Shown piece after piece: positions 61,844-64,000 of a DNA stretch of 64,000 bases. The stretch spans positions 1-64,000 of the forward strand of contig CAIRMR010000071.1 of NCBI GenBank assembly GCA_903879715.1, read 5' to 3'. Position numbers and translations under genes: made by a program. Every line of letters begins with the position of its first letter. Position 1 is the stretch's first letter. Under the pieces are notes generated by a model, which made no database searches, had not been told where the DNA came from, and saw only the letters and a list, made by a program, of their open reading frames with translations. The stretch comes from an uncultured Bacteroidales bacterium. Lineage in GTDB: Bacteria; Bacteroidota; Bacteroidia; Bacteroidales; UBA4417.

Positions 61844-62404
61844 TTGAGGAACGTTGTACAACTGATTTCCGGGAATAAGAGCGATATTGAGCGGGACCTC
61901 GTGCGGGGTTGCACCCGTAACGATCGCATTGCCCAGCGTGACCTTTATCATAAGTATTGCGATGCCATGTTCACCATTGCTTACCGCATTGTAAGCAACC
62001 GTGATGATGCCCACGACGCCCTGCAGGATGCCTTTATACAAGTATTCCGCGATATAGGGCAGTACAGGTTCGATTCAACCTTAGGCGCATGGATCAAGAC
62101 CATTGTTGTACGCACTTCGCTGAAACAGCTTTCGAAAAACCGTAAACTGGCTTTTGTCGATTTGGATGAAACAAAAAGCAATGAAATGATACTGATCCCT
62201 GATACGCTGAACAGTGAATACCTCGAAAAGATAATCCTTTCGTTACCCGATGGATACAGAACGGTTTTCCTGCTTACCGAGGTTGAAGGCTACAGCCATG
62301 AAGAGACTGCCAAAATGCTCGGCATTTCAACAGGAACTTCAAAATCGCAATTGCATCACGCAAAGAAAATGCTTAAGAACCGGCTTTCCGCATTGAATGA
62401 CTGA
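61844..62404 (+). CDS. ECF-type RNA polymerase sigma factor
   Basis: A 186-residue sigma-70 family factor. The N-terminal region 2 (LYHKYCDAMFTIAYRIVSNR, DDAHDALQDAFIQVFRDIGQ) binds the -10 element and core RNA polymerase. Region 4 (LPDGYRTVFLLTEVEGYSHE, ETAKMLGISTGTSKSQLHHA) binds the -35 element. There is no ATG before CDAM, so the start is taken as TTG at 61844; the ATG at 61839 hits a stop after one codon. The next gene, encoding a membrane-spanning anti-sigma-like protein, starts five bases after its stop. The two form an operon. Confidence 0.93.
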   Translation: MRNVVQLISGNKSDIERDLVRGCTRNDRIAQRDLYHKYCDAMFTIAYRIVSNRDDAHDALQDAFIQVFRDIGQYRFDSTLGAWIKTIVVRTSLKQLSKNRKLAFVDLDETKSNEMILIPDTLNSEYLEKIILSLPDGYRTVFLLTEVEGYSHEETAKMLGISTGTSKSQLHHAKKMLKNRLSALND

Positions 62405-62409
62405 TAAAC

Positions 62410-63966
62410 ATGGACGAAAATAAAAACCATAGTATTAACAGGCTGAGCGAACAGCTGCCATCACATTCTCCGGATAAGGAGACATGGCAGCGCCTTTCGG
62501 ACAAGCTGGATAGTATGGATTCAGAAACTGCTTATTATGAAAAGCTTCAGGGACTTCCGGTTCATTCGCCTTACGAAGAGACCTGGAACCTGATTTATAC
62601 GAGACTTAACCGTATCGCTTATTATAAAACCGGTATCCGTATAGCTTTATCGGCTGCGGCCGGGCTGTTGTTATTCTTCACAGTTTCACGTATTTCGGAT
62701 CAGTATCAAAATAAGCCAGACAGAGTGCTGCAAATTGCCAGCCAGGAAAAACAGCCAAAACTTCCCGGAAAATCAAATTCAGGTATTATCGTTGAAACAA
62801 ACTTGGCAACAAAGGAAACGGAAACGAGAAAACCAATTCGCAATTACAGGAATAATCCTGCTGACTTTAACCTGGCGGCTAAAAGTCCTGTCGTACAAGA
62901 TGCTTTAACTTCAAAGAATGAATCTGCCAAAGAACTTTCAATCACTGATATCATTGGCATTTCTAAAGGAAGTCGGAAGCCCGGACAAGTTGTTACTGGT
63001 TCGGAAGTTGCAATTACAGAAACCGCTAATCAGAAATTAACACAAGTTGTAGCAGAATCAGTAGCTGCAAATCCGAAAAAAGGAAATATCATGATCCCAA
63101 AAACTTCGGATTATGAAACCACTTTGAATACCGAAAAGAGTGCAGTACTTGCAACTCAAAATACTTTTATTCGGGATAGTATTCTTCCCGCTACAGAAAT
63201 AATAAATTCAGAAAATGAAATTAAATCAATTTTATTCCGGAAAGAGCAGTATGCTGCAACCGCACCCGTTTTAAAATATAACGCTCCGGTTGATGTTAAA
63301 CCAGCCAGCAATGAAAACTATTTTGCGCTGGCAATGAATTACCTGCCCGAAAACATAGATAACGGCACAAAAAATTCTCTTTTTCACAATGTAGACCTTA
63401 CTGCCAGCTATAACAAGGAAAAAATGAGGTTCAATACCAGCTTAGGAATGGCTTACAATGAAGAACAAATAGAGTTTAACGTGAACTACGACATCAATAC
63501 ACCTGTAACCGCTTTTGGAGAGGGAGGCAAACTGGATACGCTAAGTTATAGCCTGGCAGATATGAATTCGCAATATACCGGGAATGAAAAACACCAGTAC
63601 TTTACCTATAACCTCGGCCTTGGCAGGAAACTCTTCAGTTCCGGGAAGTTTTCGACATGGGTCAATCTTGGGGCCGGTTTTGGTATCCTGCTTAATAATT
63701 CTGACCTGATCGCATCTACAGAAAGTTCAGTTAAGAGCCAGTTCAATGTATTAAATGTCAGTGTCAATAGTTCGAAACCAGTTTATAATGATATAAATGT
63801 GAACGTTGTTACCGCAATAGATTTTAATTATAAAATCCTCAACAGATTAAGCATTACCTTCACTCCTACGAGCCGATGGTATTTAAAACCGGTCCTTTCG
63901 TTGGAAAGCCAGTCTACGGATAAACTTACCCTCGGGTTTAAGACCGGTATGAAATTCGACTTTTAA
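62410..63966 (+). CDS. dual membrane-spanning anti-sigma-like protein (Dma type)
   Basis: A 518-residue protein. Residues 1-70 are predicted cytoplasmic and contain two copies of one motif: LPSHSPDKETW (16-26) and LPVHSPYEETW (49-59), each followed by a leucine-rich helix. No HxxxCxxC zinc motif is present. Residues 75-94 are a single transmembrane helix (IALSAAAGLLLFFTVS). Residues 97-295 are a polar, low-complexity, probably disordered linker rich in Lys, Thr, Ser, Glu and Asn. Residues 300-518 show alternating amphipathic strands (YFTYNLGLGRKLFS, FSTWVNLGAGFGILLNNSD, LTLGFKTGMKFDF) and a final Phe, as in an 8-strand outer-membrane barrel. It therefore may cross both membranes, holding the sigma factor in the cytoplasm. 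The barrel is inferred by eye. Confidence 0.8.
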   Translation: MDENKNHSINRLSEQLPSHSPDKETWQRLSDKLDSMDSETAYYEKLQGLPVHSPYEETWNLIYTRLNRIAYYKTGIRIALSAAAGLLLFFTVSRISDQYQNKPDRVLQIASQEKQPKLPGKSNSGIIVETNLATKETETRKPIRNYRNNPADFNLAAKSPVVQDALTSKNESAKELSITDIIGISKGSRKPGQVVTGSEVAITETANQKLTQVVAESVAANPKKGNIMIPKTSDYETTLNTEKSAVLATQNTFIRDSILPATEIINSENEIKSILFRKEQYAATAPVLKYNAPVDVKPASNENYFALAMNYLPENIDNGTKNSLFHNVDLTASYNKEKMRFNTSLGMAYNEEQIEFNVNYDINTPVTAFGEGGKLDTLSYSLADMNSQYTGNEKHQYFTYNLGLGRKLFSSGKFSTWVNLGAGFGILLNNSDLIASTESSVKSQFNVLNVSVNSSKPVYNDINVNVVTAIDFNYKILNRLSITFTPTSRWYLKPVLSLESQSTDKLTLGFKTGMKFDF

Positions 63967-64000
63967 TCAGATTATTCTCTTTCACTGAGTACAAAAACTC

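Overview
The window looks like a chromosomal segment of a Bacteroidota bacterium, most likely a free-living or environmental member of the Bacteroidales/Marinilabiliales type. The signs are a SusC/SusD pair beside secreted glycosidases, type IX secretion (T9SS) sorting tails on several secreted proteins, a Reg_prop/LytS sensor with a LytTR regulator, an ExbB/ExbD operon with two exbD genes, YgiQ, and many starts preceded by the Bacteroidota -7 promoter box TAnnTTTG instead of a strong Shine-Dalgarno site. No plasmid, phage, IS transposase or CRISPR array is visible. Dispersed short inverted repeats are common between genes.

Layout. Positions 1-3.5 kb hold a GNAT-like gene with a tiny overlapping partner, a decayed class V aminotransferase, a Nudix/winged-helix regulator and a Crp/Fnr regulator. 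Positions 3.6-15.6 kb are a polysaccharide utilisation locus: GH3, GH42-type and GH30 enzymes, a 1.2 kb gap, then SusC and SusD, closed by a long hairpin. Positions 15.8-24.4 kb hold tRNA-Arg(CCG), a PAP2 phosphatase, two 184-residue YceI-family paralogues, a small lipoprotein, a two-component system whose sensor carries a Reg_prop propeller, an MFS transporter and tRNA-Ser(GGA). Positions 24.4-26.7 kb are the TonB-energising operon exbB-(membrane protein)-exbD-exbD.

Positions 26.7-32.7 kb are a tandem family of secreted Asp-box (BNR) proteins with T9SS tails. Two copies are intact, one is destroyed by stops and a frameshift, and one survives only as its tail beside a Ycf48-like gene. Next to them lie a broken small T9SS protein and a LytTR-domain remnant. 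Positions 33-48 kb hold mostly single housekeeping or accessory genes: DUF389 protein, PIF1-like helicase, M28 peptidase, aldehyde dehydrogenase plus GMC oxidoreductase, a polyamine-type acetyltransferase, a RhuM-Fic protein, YgiQ and a second aldehyde dehydrogenase whose 3' end is partly duplicated. Positions 48-56 kb hold a YtxH/holin-like envelope operon, a HigBA toxin-antitoxin pair, rplU-rpmA, serS, a TPR protein and rsmA. Positions 56-60 kb hold a very large sortilin-like propeller protein flanked by a nested inverted repeat.

The most interesting unit is at the right end (61.8-64.0 kb). An ECF sigma factor is followed after 5 bases by a protein with a short cytoplasmic segment built from two copies of an LPxHSPxxETW motif, one transmembrane helix, a long disordered periplasmic linker and a C-terminal outer-membrane-type beta-barrel ending in Phe. 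That architecture matches a dual membrane-spanning anti-sigma factor, a single polypeptide that could carry a signal from the outer membrane to RNA polymerase. An outer-membrane barrel gene with the best-formed promoter in the window lies directly upstream.
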